This document shows, one piece after another, positions 7,899 through 15,771 of a stretch of DNA of 35,090 bases. Numbering within the stretch: position 1 is the stretch's first letter; each line of letters begins with the position of its first letter. Both the position numbers and the translations under genes were made by a program. The notes beneath the pieces were generated by a model. The model saw only the letters and a program-made list of their open reading frames with translations. It had not been told where the DNA came from and searched no databases. The DNA is from Mariprofundus ferrooxydans PV-1 (lineage in GTDB: Bacteria > Pseudomonadota > Zetaproteobacteria > Mariprofundales > Mariprofundaceae). The stretch covers positions 495,451-530,540 of the forward strand of contig NZ_DS022294.1 in assembly GCF_000153765.1 (NCBI RefSeq). Reading direction: 5' to 3'.

Positions 7899-9119
7899 AT
7901 GAAGAAGAATGAGAAACGAAACGAGCTTGAAGCGATTGCCCGTGAGCTGGCGAAGCACGTCAAGACCGAAGAAGATTTGTCTAATCTGAGCCGAGACCTG
8001 GTGAAGATGACAGTTGAGGCGGCGCTTGGTGGAGAAATGGAAGCACATCTGGGCTATGCCCCGAGCGAGCGCAGCGATTCATCTAACAGCCGCAATGGTT
8101 ATTCAACCAAGCGCCTGATTGGTGGGCACGGTGAAGTCGAGATTGAGGTCCCCCGGGATCGTCATTCGAGCTTTGAGCCTCGTATTGTGGAGAAGGGCCA
8201 GAGTCGTCTGACGCAATTTGATGATCAGATTCTGGCCTTATATGCCAAGGGCATGAGTACACGGGACATTGTGGCCGCATTTAAGGAGATGTACGGCGCC
8301 GATGTTTCTGCCGGATTGATTTCCAAGGTAACCGAATCTGTACTGGAACGGGTTGTTGAGTGGCAGAACCGTCCACTGGATACTCTGTATCCGATTCTGT
8401 ATCTGGACTGCATCGTGGTGAAGATTCGCCAGGATAAGCGGGTTCTGAACAAGGCCATCTATATTGCCTTGGGCATCAATCTTGAGGGCGAGAAGGAAGT
8501 TCTCGGTCTTTGGCTGTCCGAGAACGAGGGTGCGAAGTTCTGGCTTTCAGTGCTGACGGAGCTGAAGAACCGGGGTATGCAAGATGCCTTTATCGCCTGT
8601 GTGGACGGCCTGACGGGCTTTCCGGACGCCATCAACGCGGTGTTCCCGCAAACGAAGGTGCAGCTATGCATCGTGCACATGGTGCGCAACGCCTTGCGCT
8701 TTGTTGCCTGGAAGGATCGCAAGCACGTGGCTACGGATTTGCGTAGGATTTACCAGTCGGTCACTGTGGAAGAAGCTGAACGGGAGTTGGATATCTTTGC
8801 TGAGAAATGGGATGGAAAATATCCGTCCATCAGCATCATGTGGCGCAGGCATTGGCCAAATCTGATCACGATTTTTGAATATCCTGATGAGATCCGCAAG
8901 GTCATTTACACGACCAATGCGATCGAATCGCTCAACAGCGTGATTCGCAAGGCCATCAAGAATCGCAAGGTATTCCCAAACGATCAGGCGGCCATGAAGG
9001 TCGTCTGGCTGGCCATCGAGGCTGCGGCCAAAAAATGGACCATGCCCATTCGCGACTGGAAAGCCGCACTGAACCGCTTTATGATCGAGTTTCCGGATCG
9101 AATGCCGGAGAGAATCTGA
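7899..9119 (+). CDS. IS256-family (mutator-type) transposase
   Basis: The start is ATG 7899, chosen for AAGGAG six bases upstream; the frame is open 12 codons further without a ribosome site. The 406-residue product has the usual IS256 family length. It shows the N-terminal 'AALGGEMEAHLGY' and 'RNGYSTKRLIGGHGEVEI' segments, then an RNase H-like core with the likely DDE residues Asp170 ('LYLDCIV'), Asp236 ('ACVDGLTGFPDAI') and Glu343 ('TTNAIESLN'). The 'QLCIVHMVRNALRFV' motif between them is also typical. It catalyses cut/copy transposition of the element through the 26-bp ends. All residues appear intact, so it is probably active. Stop codon and right terminal repeat are only a few bases apart. 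Confidence 0.96.
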   Translation: MKKNEKRNELEAIARELAKHVKTEEDLSNLSRDLVKMTVEAALGGEMEAHLGYAPSERSDSSNSRNGYSTKRLIGGHGEVEIEVPRDRHSSFEPRIVEKGQSRLTQFDDQILALYAKGMSTRDIVAAFKEMYGADVSAGLISKVTESVLERVVEWQNRPLDTLYPILYLDCIVVKIRQDKRVLNKAIYIALGINLEGEKEVLGLWLSENEGAKFWLSVLTELKNRGMQDAFIACVDGLTGFPDAINAVFPQTKVQLCIVHMVRNALRFVAWKDRKHVATDLRRIYQSVTVEEAERELDIFAEKWDGKYPSISIMWRRHWPNLITIFEYPDEIRKVIYTTNAIESLNSVIRKAIKNRKVFPNDQAAMKVVWLAIEAAAKKWTMPIRDWKAALNRFMIEFPDRMPERI

Positions 9120-9126
9120 GATGGCT

Positions 9127-9152
9127 ATTTACACAGATAGATTTACAGGCTC
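9127..9152 (-). repeat. Right terminal inverted repeat of the IS256-family element
   Basis: These bases are the reverse-complement partner of 7839-7864, with mismatches at repeat positions 4, 13, 14 and 16. They are followed directly by the right copy of the target duplication. Confidence 0.88.
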
Positions 9153-9160
9153 GTTTACTC
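9153..9160. repeat. Target-site duplication, right copy
   Basis: GTTTACTC is identical to 7831-7838. On the minus strand this octamer contains the TAA stop codon (9155-9157) of the lipase gene, so the insertion left the protein unchanged. Confidence 0.9.
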
Positions 9161-10306
9161 GTCTGTCGCCGCCTCAACAGGCGCTGCAAGCGACTGACCG
9201 GCCAGGTTCCGTTCGATTAATGTTACCGGCTGATCCAGCTCATCGGGCACATCAACCTGAATCACCCCGGCGGGTGTCTGCCTGCGATCAATCAGTCGCA
9301 ATGACTCACCGGCATGCACATCTTCAGCGATGACAGTCGTGGCACCCTCATCATACATTGAGCTGCGCAGGCCACAGCACAGGCTCGTCCCCTTACTCTC
9401 CCAATGCTTATCCCTGCCCGGTCTGCGTTTCACCGATGAGGGGGTAAAGTTGAGCGGCACATGGTCATGGCCATTGACCCTGACCCAGAGATTACGCTGC
9501 GCCGGTTCTGATGCCAGCTCTGCAGGAATAGCTCCTTCCTGCAGGAAATTGTAAATAAAAGGGAGCCGGTCCAGTTCTCTGGGCAGTGTTGAGTGATCAC
9601 CTGTAACCACCACATTGGGCGCCCATGGCAACCACGCAGAGACCGGATCGACGACCAGATCTCCTCTCAGGGTATGCTTACTGATGGCATAAGCATTAAG
9701 CACCTGGATGCCATCGAGTTCGCTGCCGTCCAGGCTGTTCAGATGCCAGAGGAAATCACTGCCCGGCTGAATCTCCTGAGCCTGTACATTGCCTGTCGCA
9801 GTCACCGATGCCAGCTCCGAGAGCAGACTGGCTGCACTCGTACCGAAATGAGGCACCGACAACAGCAACAAACGACGCACATTGTTGCCTGCATGGTGAG
9901 ACAGGTACTGCCGCACCAGCAGGCCGCCCATACTGTGCGCAACGATATCAACCTGTCCCGGAAAGCTTTTCAGGTAGCGCTCCAGATGCTCTTCCATAGC
10001 CTCAAGTGGCGGATAGCGATTCGGTAATGCACCGGTCCGGTAGTTGAAATAATAGATATCCCGCCCGAGACGCTTCTCCATCGCCAGCAATCGTTTTGCA
10101 TTCGGCCATGTGAACTCATCACCGTTCCATCCATGCACCAACAACACAGGCACGGCATCAGGATAGTCGGGCTGCATCAGCAGGTCTGACTCCTCCCATC
10201 CCTGCCACAGATTCCGGGCGACCTGTTCGCTGCTCTTGCCTGCACAGGAGGCAAGCAGCAAGACCAAAGCAAGCAGGCTGACGGGACGAATCAAGCGCTT
10301 CATCAT
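9155..10306 (-). CDS. Lipoprotein alpha/beta-hydrolase (lipase/esterase-like)
   Basis: The start is taken at ATG 10306 (a second ATG follows at 10303). It is set by a GGGAAG site about nine bases upstream and by the signal sequence that begins there. The 383-residue product has a lipoprotein signal with lipobox L-A-S-Cys21. An alpha/beta-hydrolase domain follows, with the oxyanion motif 'LLVHGWNGDEFTW' (about 55-67) and the nucleophile elbow Ala-His-Ser125-Met-Gly-Gly. 'VVTGDHSTLP' and 'NGHDHVPLNF' are candidates for the acid and histidine residues. The enzyme likely hydrolyses acyl esters at the cell envelope; the substrate is unknown. The IS256 element sits at its 3' end with the stop codon inside the target duplication. 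Upstream is the divergent yciB. Confidence 0.85.
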   Translation of the reverse strand: MMKRLIRPVSLLALVLLLASCAGKSSEQVARNLWQGWEESDLLMQPDYPDAVPVLLVHGWNGDEFTWPNAKRLLAMEKRLGRDIYYFNYRTGALPNRYPPLEAMEEHLERYLKSFPGQVDIVAHSMGGLLVRQYLSHHAGNNVRRLLLLSVPHFGTSAASLLSELASVTATGNVQAQEIQPGSDFLWHLNSLDGSELDGIQVLNAYAISKHTLRGDLVVDPVSAWLPWAPNVVVTGDHSTLPRELDRLPFIYNFLQEGAIPAELASEPAQRNLWVRVNGHDHVPLNFTPSSVKRRPGRDKHWESKGTSLCCGLRSSMYDEGATTVIAEDVHAGESLRLIDRRQTPAGVIQVDVPDELDQPVTLIERNLAGQSLAAPVEAATDE

Positions 10307-10406
10307 GCCGGCATGCTTCCCGATTGATCTGCACATGCCAATAGCCGAATCGCCACCTCGGCGCTTATGCTTGGCAAGAAGCGGTTGCTATGGTCTGATA
10401 CGCTTT

Positions 10407-10949
10407 ATGAAGATGTTATTTGATTTTTTCCCGGTTCTGCTGTTTTTCATTGTCTACAAGACGGTCGACATCTATGCCGCGACCGCTGTATTGATTGCAG
10501 CCTCTGCTGTGCAGACATTCGGACACCGCATGGTCAAAGGTTCATTCGAAAAATCGCATGTGATCACACTGGTACTGGTTGCCCTGTTTGGCACACTGAC
10601 CCTGGCCCTGCACGATGAAGTATTCATCAAGTGGAAACCCACGGCCATAAACTGGCTGTTTGCCGTTGTTTTTATCGGCTCGCAGTTTATAGGTAAAAAG
10701 CCGGTGATTGAACGTATGATGGGCGCCAACATTACGCTACCCTCAAACGTATGGACAAAGCTGAATATTGCCTGGGCTCTCTTCTTCATTGTGCTTGGCG
10801 CCCTGAATCTCTATGTCGCTTTCTCGTTCGACACCGACACCTGGGTCAACTTCAAACTGTTCGGGCTGATGGGACTGACCTTCGCATTCATTATCGCCCA
10901 GAGCTTCTATCTGCTTCCCTATCTGAAGGAAACAGAGAAAACCGACTGA
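10407..10949 (+). CDS. yciB: YciB inner-membrane septation-associated protein
   Basis: This is a 180-residue integral membrane protein with about five hydrophobic segments. It begins 'MKMLFDFFPVLLFFIVYK', which is the recognisable YciB (intracellular septation protein A) N-terminus. 'WKPTAINWLFAVVFIGSQF' and 'PSNVWTKLNIAWALFF' are further family segments. YciB has been linked to cell-envelope integrity and division in E. coli and Shigella; its biochemical role is unsettled. The start is fixed by homology, because no good ribosome binding site is visible before ATG 10407. It is convergent with the cytochrome gene, with only 15 bp between the stops. Confidence 0.93.
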   Translation: MKMLFDFFPVLLFFIVYKTVDIYAATAVLIAASAVQTFGHRMVKGSFEKSHVITLVLVALFGTLTLALHDEVFIKWKPTAINWLFAVVFIGSQFIGKKPVIERMMGANITLPSNVWTKLNIAWALFFIVLGALNLYVAFSFDTDTWVNFKLFGLMGLTFAFIIAQSFYLLPYLKETEKTD

Positions 10950-10964
10950 CGGGCTCAAATGCGG

Positions 10965-11399
10965 CTATTCAGGCTTACCGCCCATATTCAGCGGCTTTCC
11001 CTGTGATAACGATGACAAGTAGCTGATCAGATCAACCATCTCGGCGCTGTCATACGCAGGCGGTGTACCCTGCAGCGCCCCTGCAACACAGTTATGCACC
11101 TGATCGAGCAGCGTAATAACCTTGTCCTGCCTGCGATTGTAACGGGGAAAAACAGCCGCCGCATTGTTCAGACTTGGAATAGGGCTGCCGTCGGGCAGTT
11201 TGCCCGCTGTGGTTCCACCGGCCATATGACAACTGTTGCAGGTTCTGCCGTTACCGTTGAAGTTGGCCGTCATAAACAGGTGCTTGCCGCTCTCCACGGC
11301 CTGATTCAATGACTCGGCGTAACCTGTGAAGGGTGCGGCCACCACCACCGAGATAAAGGCCAGCAATATGGTCGAATTGCGTATACGTTTAACAAACAT
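10965..11399 (-). CDS. Small periplasmic c-type cytochrome
   Basis: This 144-residue protein has a signal peptide of about 28 residues (cleavage near 'TGYA') and a single heme-attachment motif Cys54-Asn-Ser-Cys57-His58. Met121 and Met139 are candidates for the second axial ligand. Cys104 in 'VHNCVAGALQG' is an additional cysteine like that found in SoxX/SoxA-type and related cytochrome c domains. The role is periplasmic electron transfer; the partners cannot be named from context. The start at ATG 11399 has AGGGAG seven bases upstream. The gene stands alone between yciB and the alpha-operon terminator. Confidence 0.9.
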   Translation of the reverse strand: MFVKRIRNSTILLAFISVVVAAPFTGYAESLNQAVESGKHLFMTANFNGNGRTCNSCHMAGGTTAGKLPDGSPIPSLNNAAAVFPRYNRRQDKVITLLDQVHNCVAGALQGTPPAYDSAEMVDLISYLSSLSQGKPLNMGGKPE

Positions 11400-11690
11400 T
11401 CCGGGCTCCCTGCATCTGATTTATGTCGAAATATCGGCACGGCGGATACTGTACGCCGGAAACACTCATAGTAAACAACCCACCCCGCTCCGGACCCAAA
11501 AAGCCCTATCGCGCATAAATGGAAGTTTTCTGCATGAAATATTAAGCGTAAGGAGTTCTGCCGGGTCATTGATCCCCAGCTAGCAGGCTACAAACCCAGT
11601 AAATTCGAACGCGGAGAAAGCGGCAGAACCGCGATCGGCTATGCTGTTTCAGATTTGTTAACTCTCTGTTTGTGCAAAGAACGGACCAAA
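11400..11690. other. Spacer between cytochrome c gene and alpha-operon terminator
   Basis: I see no gene here on either strand: the open frames lack ribosome sites and family-like content. The left part probably holds the cytochrome promoter. TTCGAA at about 11604 raised the possibility of a tRNA, but no cloverleaf arms could be built around it. Confidence 0.4.
11448..11475 (-). promoter_or_regulatory. Candidate promoter for the cytochrome c gene
   Basis: On the minus strand, TTTACT (11475-11470) and TACAGT (11453-11448) are separated by 16 bp. Each hexamer agrees with the sigma-70 consensus at four of six positions. The predicted transcript start is about 40-45 bp before the ATG. The match is moderate and unsupported by other evidence. 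Confidence 0.35.
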
Positions 11691-11717
11691 AAAAAGGCCC
11701 CGCAATGCGGGGCCTTT
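11691..11717 (-). terminator. Intrinsic terminator of the ribosomal supercluster
   Basis: An 11-bp perfect stem (AAAGGCCCCGC at 11693-11703 with its complement at 11707-11717) closes on a three-base loop. It is followed on the minus strand by a run of about nine T. It lies 25 bp beyond the rplQ stop codon. The T-run on the opposite side is shorter, so termination should be mainly for minus-strand transcripts. Confidence 0.93.
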
Positions 11718-11742
11718 AAAACAATCACTATTGATTGCGATC

Positions 11743-12126
11743 TTATTCGGCGACTGCCTCGGTCTTCTCAACCTGATCAACCAGTTCAATAATCGCCATG
11801 GATGCAGCATCGCCGGCACGAAAGCCGGTCTTGATCATGCGGGTGTAACCACCGGCACGATCGGAACAAGCAGCAGCCACGTCGTTGAACAGCAGATCAA
11901 CAATCGGACGATAACGCAATTTAGCCAGAGCCTGACGACGTGCATGCAGATCACCACGCTTGCCCAGCGAAATCAGTTTCTCGACATAAGGGCGCACTGC
12001 ACGTGCTTTAGCTTCTGTCGTTTCAATACGGCCATGCGTCAGCAGCGCTGTAGCCAGATTGGCCAGCAGAGCGCGACGGTGCCCGGTAGGCAGTCCTAAT
12101 GAACCGCGGTGTTTACGATGTCTCAT
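11743..12126 (-). CDS. rplQ: 50S ribosomal protein L17
   Basis: L17 (bL17) is a large-subunit protein near the exit-tunnel side. The 127-residue product begins '[20 protein letters not shown]', the family signature, and has '[15 protein letters not shown]' at about 28-42. It is the last gene of the alpha operon, 24 bp after rpoA, and is followed by the intrinsic terminator. Confidence 0.98.
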   Translation of the reverse strand: MRHRKHRGSLGLPTGHRRALLANLATALLTHGRIETTEAKARAVRPYVEKLISLGKRGDLHARRQALAKLRYRPIVDLLFNDVAAACSDRAGGYTRMIKTGFRAGDAASMAIIELVDQVEKTEAVAE

Positions 12127-12150
12127 CTATCCTGTCCTCTCTTGCCAGAC

Positions 12151-13128
12151 TCAGTCTTCCAGCGCTTCCGCATCTTCCTGCGGTGGCCAGTTAGGCAAAT
12201 CCATGCCCAGTTCAAGTCCCATATTTTCCAGGACTTCCTTGATTTCATTCAGTGACTTGCGACCGAAGTTCGGTGTACGCAACATCTCCTGCTCACTACG
12301 CTGAACCAGATCACCCACGCGGAACACATCGTCGGATTTCAGGCAGTTCATCGAGCGAACAGACAGATCCAGGTGTTCAATCGGCTGAATCAGCAGGTTG
12401 TCCAGTGTATCATCAGGACCTTCCGGCTCAGAAACGATAGACACATTTTCAAAGTCTACGAAGACTGCCAGTTGAGCTTCCAGGATTTTTGCCGCGGAAT
12501 TCAATGCTTCTTCCGGAGACAGTGATCCGTTGGTTTCAATTTCCATGATCAGCTTGTCATAGTTGGTGCGTTGACCCACACGGGCAGCTTCAACACGTGT
12601 TGAAACACGGCGAATCGGAGAGTAGGAGGCATCCACCAACAATGAACCAACCGCGCGCTCATCCACTTCACGATCGGTAGCAGGCTCATATCCACGACCC
12701 TTTTCTACTACCGCCTCAATCTTCAGGTGAGCATCGTCATTCAGATGCGCCAGAATCAGCTCAGGGTTCAGCACCGACAAGCCGGCAGGGCACTTGATAT
12801 CGGCAGCTGTAACAATCGCAGAGCCTTTGATCTCGAGTGAAATAGTTGCCGCTTCGTCGCCTTCCATACGGAGGTCGAGCTCCTTCAAAGAGAGGATGAT
12901 GTCCATGACATCTTCGCGAACACCTTTGATGGAGTCATATTCATGCGCAACGCCGTCCATCAGAACCGATGTTACTGCGGCACCCGGCAGCGATGACAGC
13001 AGCATGCGACGCAAGCTGTTGCCAATTGTTGTGCCGTAACCGCGTTCAAGCGGCTCAAACACGATTTTGGCAGCACGACCTGGTACTTTCTCTTCAATGC
13101 TGATGTGGCGCGGATTAATCAATTGCAT
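12151..13128 (-). CDS. rpoA: RNA polymerase subunit alpha
   Basis: The alpha subunit dimer nucleates RNA polymerase assembly, and its C-terminal domain binds UP elements and activators. The 325-residue product has the N-terminal dimerisation domain (about 1-235, with 'PLERGYGTTIGNSLRRMLLSS' region) and a linker with acidic 'EPEGPDDT'. The C-terminal domain (about 245-325) carries 'LSVRSMNCLK' and 'NFGRKSLNEIKE', matching the family in order and length. It sits 17 bp after rpsD and 24 bp before rplQ, the normal alpha-operon position. Confidence 0.99.
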   Translation of the reverse strand: MQLINPRHISIEEKVPGRAAKIVFEPLERGYGTTIGNSLRRMLLSSLPGAAVTSVLMDGVAHEYDSIKGVREDVMDIILSLKELDLRMEGDEAATISLEIKGSAIVTAADIKCPAGLSVLNPELILAHLNDDAHLKIEAVVEKGRGYEPATDREVDERAVGSLLVDASYSPIRRVSTRVEAARVGQRTNYDKLIMEIETNGSLSPEEALNSAAKILEAQLAVFVDFENVSIVSEPEGPDDTLDNLLIQPIEHLDLSVRSMNCLKSDDVFRVGDLVQRSEQEMLRTPNFGRKSLNEIKEVLENMGLELGMDLPNWPPQEDAEALED

Positions 13129-13145
13129 GAATCGGTCCTCAATGT

Positions 13146-13775
13146 TTACTTGGAGTAAAGTTCGACGATCAGCTGTTCGCGAATATTCGAATCCAGCTGG
13201 TCACGCACAGGCATCTCACGATAAACACCCTGACGGCTTGGCAGATCAACATCCAGCCACTCTGCCGCACCACGACTGCCTGCAGCTTCTGTCGCAGCAT
13301 TTACACGCAACTGCTCCTTGGCACCGTCAACAAGCTCAAGACGAGAGCCGACAGCGACACGGTAAGAAGGGATGTTCACAATACCGCCGTTTACCTTAAG
13401 CAGCTTATGACGAACAATCTGACGTGCTTCGGTACGGGATGAGGCAAGCCCCATGCGGTAGACCACGTTATCAAGACGTGATTCAAGAATCTGCAGCAGA
13501 TTCAGACCGGTAATGCCAGGCATGCGATCAGCATCATCAAAGTAGCCGCGGAACTGCTTTTCCTGCAGACCGTAAATACGCTTGACCTTCTGCTTTTCAC
13601 GCAACTGCAGACCATAGTCAGATACCTTGGTACGACGGTTTTGACCGTGCATACCAGGTGCATAAGGACGACGCTCAATCGGACATTTGTCCGAGTAGCA
13701 TTTGCCACCCTTGAGAAACAATTTTTCGCCTTCACGTCGGCATAACCGACACTTGGCTTCCAGATAACGTGCCAT
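13146..13775 (-). CDS. rpsD: 30S ribosomal protein S4, zinc-binding form
   Basis: S4 (uS4) is a primary 16S rRNA-binding assembly protein, and in some bacteria it represses the alpha operon. The 209-residue product keeps a four-cysteine site (Cys9, Cys12, Cys26, Cys31), so it is the C+ zinc form. The S4 RNA-binding domain is recognisable at 'LESRLDNVVYRMGLASSR' (about 97-114). It lies 11 bp after rpsK and 17 bp before rpoA. Confidence 0.99.
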   Translation of the reverse strand: MARYLEAKCRLCRREGEKLFLKGGKCYSDKCPIERRPYAPGMHGQNRRTKVSDYGLQLREKQKVKRIYGLQEKQFRGYFDDADRMPGITGLNLLQILESRLDNVVYRMGLASSRTEARQIVRHKLLKVNGGIVNIPSYRVAVGSRLELVDGAKEQLRVNAATEAAGSRGAAEWLDVDLPSRQGVYREMPVRDQLDSNIREQLIVELYSK

Positions 13776-13786
13776 GTATTAAGCTC

Positions 13787-14176
13787 CTAAACGCGGCGCC
13801 GCTTGGGCGGGCGGCATCCATTATGTGGAATTGGGGTAACATCGCGGATAGTAGTGACATTGATGCCTACTGCAGCAATGGCACGCAATGCGGACTCACG
13901 TCCACTACCCGGACCACGAACCAGCACAGAGCAGTTCTTCACGCCGTGATCCATCGCCTTGCGGGCAGCTTCTTCAGCAGCAACCTGGGCAGCAAACGGA
14001 GTGCTCTTACGAGAACCGCGGAAGCCTGAAGCGCCACTGGTTGCCCAGCATATTGCGTCACCGTTACCATCCGTGAAGGTAATAAGTGTGTTATTGAAAC
14101 TTGCCTTAATATGGACAACAGCGTTCGCAATATTCTTGCGGACACGCTTCTTGGCCGAGGCTTTTGGTTTAGCCAT
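13787..14176 (-). CDS. rpsK: 30S ribosomal protein S11
   Basis: S11 (uS11) shapes the platform of the small subunit near the E-site codon. The 129-residue product has '[15 protein letters not shown]' (about 22-36), '[18 protein letters not shown]' and the C-terminal '[18 protein letters not shown]', all characteristic. It starts 12 bp after rpsM and ends 11 bp before rpsD in the alpha operon. Confidence 0.99.
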   Translation of the reverse strand: MAKPKASAKKRVRKNIANAVVHIKASFNNTLITFTDGNGDAICWATSGASGFRGSRKSTPFAAQVAAEEAARKAMDHGVKNCSVLVRGPGSGRESALRAIAAVGINVTTIRDVTPIPHNGCRPPKRRRV

Positions 14177-14188
14177 TCGAAACCCCTG

Positions 14189-14557
14189 TTACTTCTTCTT
14201 GCCAGCGACTGTACGGCGCGGGCCTTTACGAGTGCGAGCATTAGTTTTACTGCGCTGACCGCGAACGGGCAGGCCTTTACGATGACGCAGGCCGCGGTAG
14301 CAACCGAGGTCCGTCAAACGCTTAATGCTCATCGTTACTTCACGGCGAAGGTCACCCTCCACAGCGTAATCTGCATCAATCAATGAGCGGATTTTATCTA
14401 CTTCTCCGTCACTCAGATCTTTGACGCGGGTATTAACGTCGATACCAGCACTGGCAAGAATTGCCTTAGAGCTTGTATGACCAATACCATAAATATATGT
14501 CAACGCTATTTCTACGCGTTTCTGAGTCGGAATGTTTACACCGGCTATACGAGCCAC
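14189..14557 (-). CDS. rpsM: 30S ribosomal protein S13
   Basis: S13 (uS13) contacts the P-site tRNA and the central protuberance of the 50S subunit. The 122-residue product begins '[20 protein letters not shown]' and ends with the basic '[17 protein letters not shown]' tail expected of the family. It is the first gene after the candidate alpha promoter; with a start near 14587 its leader would be only about 30 nt. That is too short for the E. coli S4-binding pseudoknot. Confidence 0.99.
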   Translation of the reverse strand: MARIAGVNIPTQKRVEIALTYIYGIGHTSSKAILASAGIDVNTRVKDLSDGEVDKIRSLIDADYAVEGDLRREVTMSIKRLTDLGCYRGLRHRKGLPVRGQRSKTNARTRKGPRRTVAGKKK

Positions 14558-14593
14558 TTGCTGCCTCCTTAGGCCTTGAGGAAAAGGGCGCGA

Positions 14594-14622
14594 ACCATAC
14601 CGATAAGTATGACGGCGCGCAA
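14594..14622 (-). promoter_or_regulatory. Candidate alpha-operon promoter between rpmJ and rpsM
   Basis: On the minus strand TTGCGC (14622-14617) and TATGGT (14599-14594) are exactly 17 bp apart. The -10 and following bases read TATGGTTCGCG, the same 11 bases as in the str promoter at the head of the supercluster. The -35 hexamer is weak (three of six). Its position matches where E. coli has its alpha promoter, and the GC-rich discriminator fits stringent control of ribosomal genes. Confidence 0.65.
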
Positions 14623-14627
14623 CTTCC

Positions 14628-14741
14628 TTAACCCTGTCGCTGTTTATGTCGTGGATTCTCGCAAATAATGCGGACTACGCCCTTGCGGCGAATCACTCGA
14701 CATTTGTTACACATTTTCTTGACCGATGCACGGACTTTCAT
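14628..14741 (-). CDS. rpmJ: 50S ribosomal protein L36, zinc-binding form
   Basis: L36 (bL36) is the smallest large-subunit protein, bound to 23S rRNA. Translation from ATG 14741 gives 37 residues beginning '[20 protein letters not shown]' and ending 'HKQRQG'. Cys11, Cys14, Cys27 and His32 form the zinc site, so this is the C+ form. A very good ribosome site (GAGGAGGT) lies seven bases upstream. It follows infA after a 166-bp hairpin-rich spacer and ends near the -35 of the candidate alpha promoter. Confidence 0.97.
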   Translation of the reverse strand: MKVRASVKKMCNKCRVIRRKGVVRIICENPRHKQRQG

Positions 14742-14907
14742 GCCTGCACCTCCTCAACTCTGCCGGATAAACCGGCATGGTGTTCACCGTAGGTATTACT
14801 ACCCATCAATGAGCCGGGGGACTTTTTGCTGTCGCCCGGTTTGATCATCCACCAGGTGGTGATCTTCTCTCAGCTGTACGCTGTTTCGACAACCGACTGG
14901 ATGTCGA
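14742..14907 (-). promoter_or_regulatory. Hairpin-rich spacer between infA and rpmJ
   Basis: In a cluster where most gaps are under 25 bp, this 166-bp gap contains four consecutive inverted repeats as read on the minus strand. They are 14907-14886 (TCGACA arms), 14864-14843 (nine pairs with one bulge), 14839-14814 (eight pairs with one mismatch, A-rich loop) and 14777-14761 (TGCCGG arms), the last just before the rpmJ ribosome site. None has a U-run, so they are not plain terminators. A regulatory leader or RNA-processing site is an inference. Confidence 0.45.
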
Positions 14908-15126
14908 TTACTTCTCGCGGTAACTGATGCGACCGCGGGAAAGATCATAAGGTGAAATTTCAACCGTCACCTTGTCACCTGGAAGAATGCGGATGTAATA
15001 CTTACGCATTTTTCCGGAAATCGTGCACAACAACTCGTGCCCGTTCTCCAACTTAACTGTAAACATGGCATTGGGAAGTTTTTCAACCACTTCACCGCTC
15101 ATTTCAATAATATCTTCTTTTGCCAT
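14908..15126 (-). CDS. infA: Translation initiation factor IF-1
   Basis: IF-1 is an OB-fold protein that occupies the A site during initiation. The 72-residue product starts '[20 protein letters not shown]' and contains '[20 protein letters not shown]' (about 28-47) and the end '[13 protein letters not shown]', a full-length match to the family. It is 3 bp after adk; the spacer to rpmJ is unusually long. Confidence 0.99.
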   Translation of the reverse strand: MAKEDIIEMSGEVVEKLPNAMFTVKLENGHELLCTISGKMRKYYIRILPGDKVTVEISPYDLSRGRISYREK

Positions 15127-15129
15127 GCT

Positions 15130-15771
15130 TTAACCTTCTACCGCCTCTTTCAGAGCGGCGTAAACCGTCTCCATTTCCCCGGATGCATCTATCATGCGAA
15201 ATCCTGCCTTATGCCTGTAGTAATCCAGCAATGGGGCTGTCTGCTCTTTATACACTTCAAGTCGATGCGCAATCACATCTTCCCGGTCATCATCACGCTG
15301 GTACAACTCTCCACCGCAACGATCGCAGATGCCTGATTTTGAGGGGGGCGAATACTGCCGATGAAATCCAAAACCGCAAGCCTTACATATCAACCGACCG
15401 CTCAGGCGTTCCAGCAAGCTATCTTCAGGTGCATCCATAAACACCGTACGGCCGATACTCAGCCCGTGCCTGGACAACATCTGATTCAACGCTTCGGCTT
15501 GCGCCACATTGCGTGGAAAGCCATCAAGGAGGAAGTTCTGTGACAGATCCTCAATAATGCTGTCCTCAATCATGGCCACAACCAGCTCATCGGGAACCAG
15601 CTTACCAGCGTCCATGTACGCACGTGCTGCGATACCCGCATCGGTTGCTTCCCGTACGGCCGTGCGCAGGATATCACCCATGGCAAGATGCTTGATGCCA
15701 GTTTCACCGGCCAGCTTCTCACCCTGAGTACCCTTGCCCACACCCGGAGGGCCAAACAGAATCACATTCAT
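15130..15771 (-). CDS. adk: Adenylate kinase with four-cysteine LID
   Basis: Adenylate kinase interconverts ATP + AMP and 2 ADP. ATG 15771 is chosen because the protein then starts '[16 protein letters not shown]' with the P-loop at residues 7-15; the upstream frame belongs to secY sequence. 'DGFPR' at 83-87 is the AMP-binding signature. The LID (about 125-160) has Cys129, Cys132, Cys149 and Cys152, a structural zinc site found in many long-form kinases. The 213-residue length is typical. It overlaps the secY stop by four bases (ATGA). Confidence 0.98.
   Translation of the reverse strand: MNVILFGPPGVGKGTQGEKLAGETGIKHLAMGDILRTAVREATDAGIAARAYMDAGKLVPDELVVAMIEDSIIEDLSQNFLLDGFPRNVAQAEALNQMLSRHGLSIGRTVFMDAPEDSLLERLSGRLICKACGFGFHRQYSPPSKSGICDRCGGELYQRDDDREDVIAHRLEVYKEQTAPLLDYYRHKAGFRMIDASGEMETVYAALKEAVEG

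Larger units (their letters stand above)
7839..9152 (+). mobile_element. Intact IS256-family insertion sequence (1,314 bp)
   Basis: The element is bounded by 26-bp imperfect terminal inverted repeats at 7839-7864 and 9127-9152 (22 of 26 positions agree). Both start GAG and contain the blocks CTGTAAAT and CTGTGTAAAT. An exact 8-bp duplication of GTTTACTC flanks the repeats. It holds one full-length transposase gene, with no frameshift or truncation. The insertion lies between the convergent rnhA and lipase genes. No internal terminator is visible after the transposase gene, so plus-strand transcription could run antisense into the lipase gene. Confidence 0.93.

Noticed and set aside
11560-11640. 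Possible tRNA suggested by a TTCGAA motif
   Set aside because: No acceptor stem, D arm or anticodon arm could be built around it on either strand.
14558-14627. S4-binding pseudoknot of the E. coli alpha-operon type
   Set aside because: The leader predicted from the candidate promoter is only about 30 nt, too short for the known fold, and no equivalent pairing was seen.
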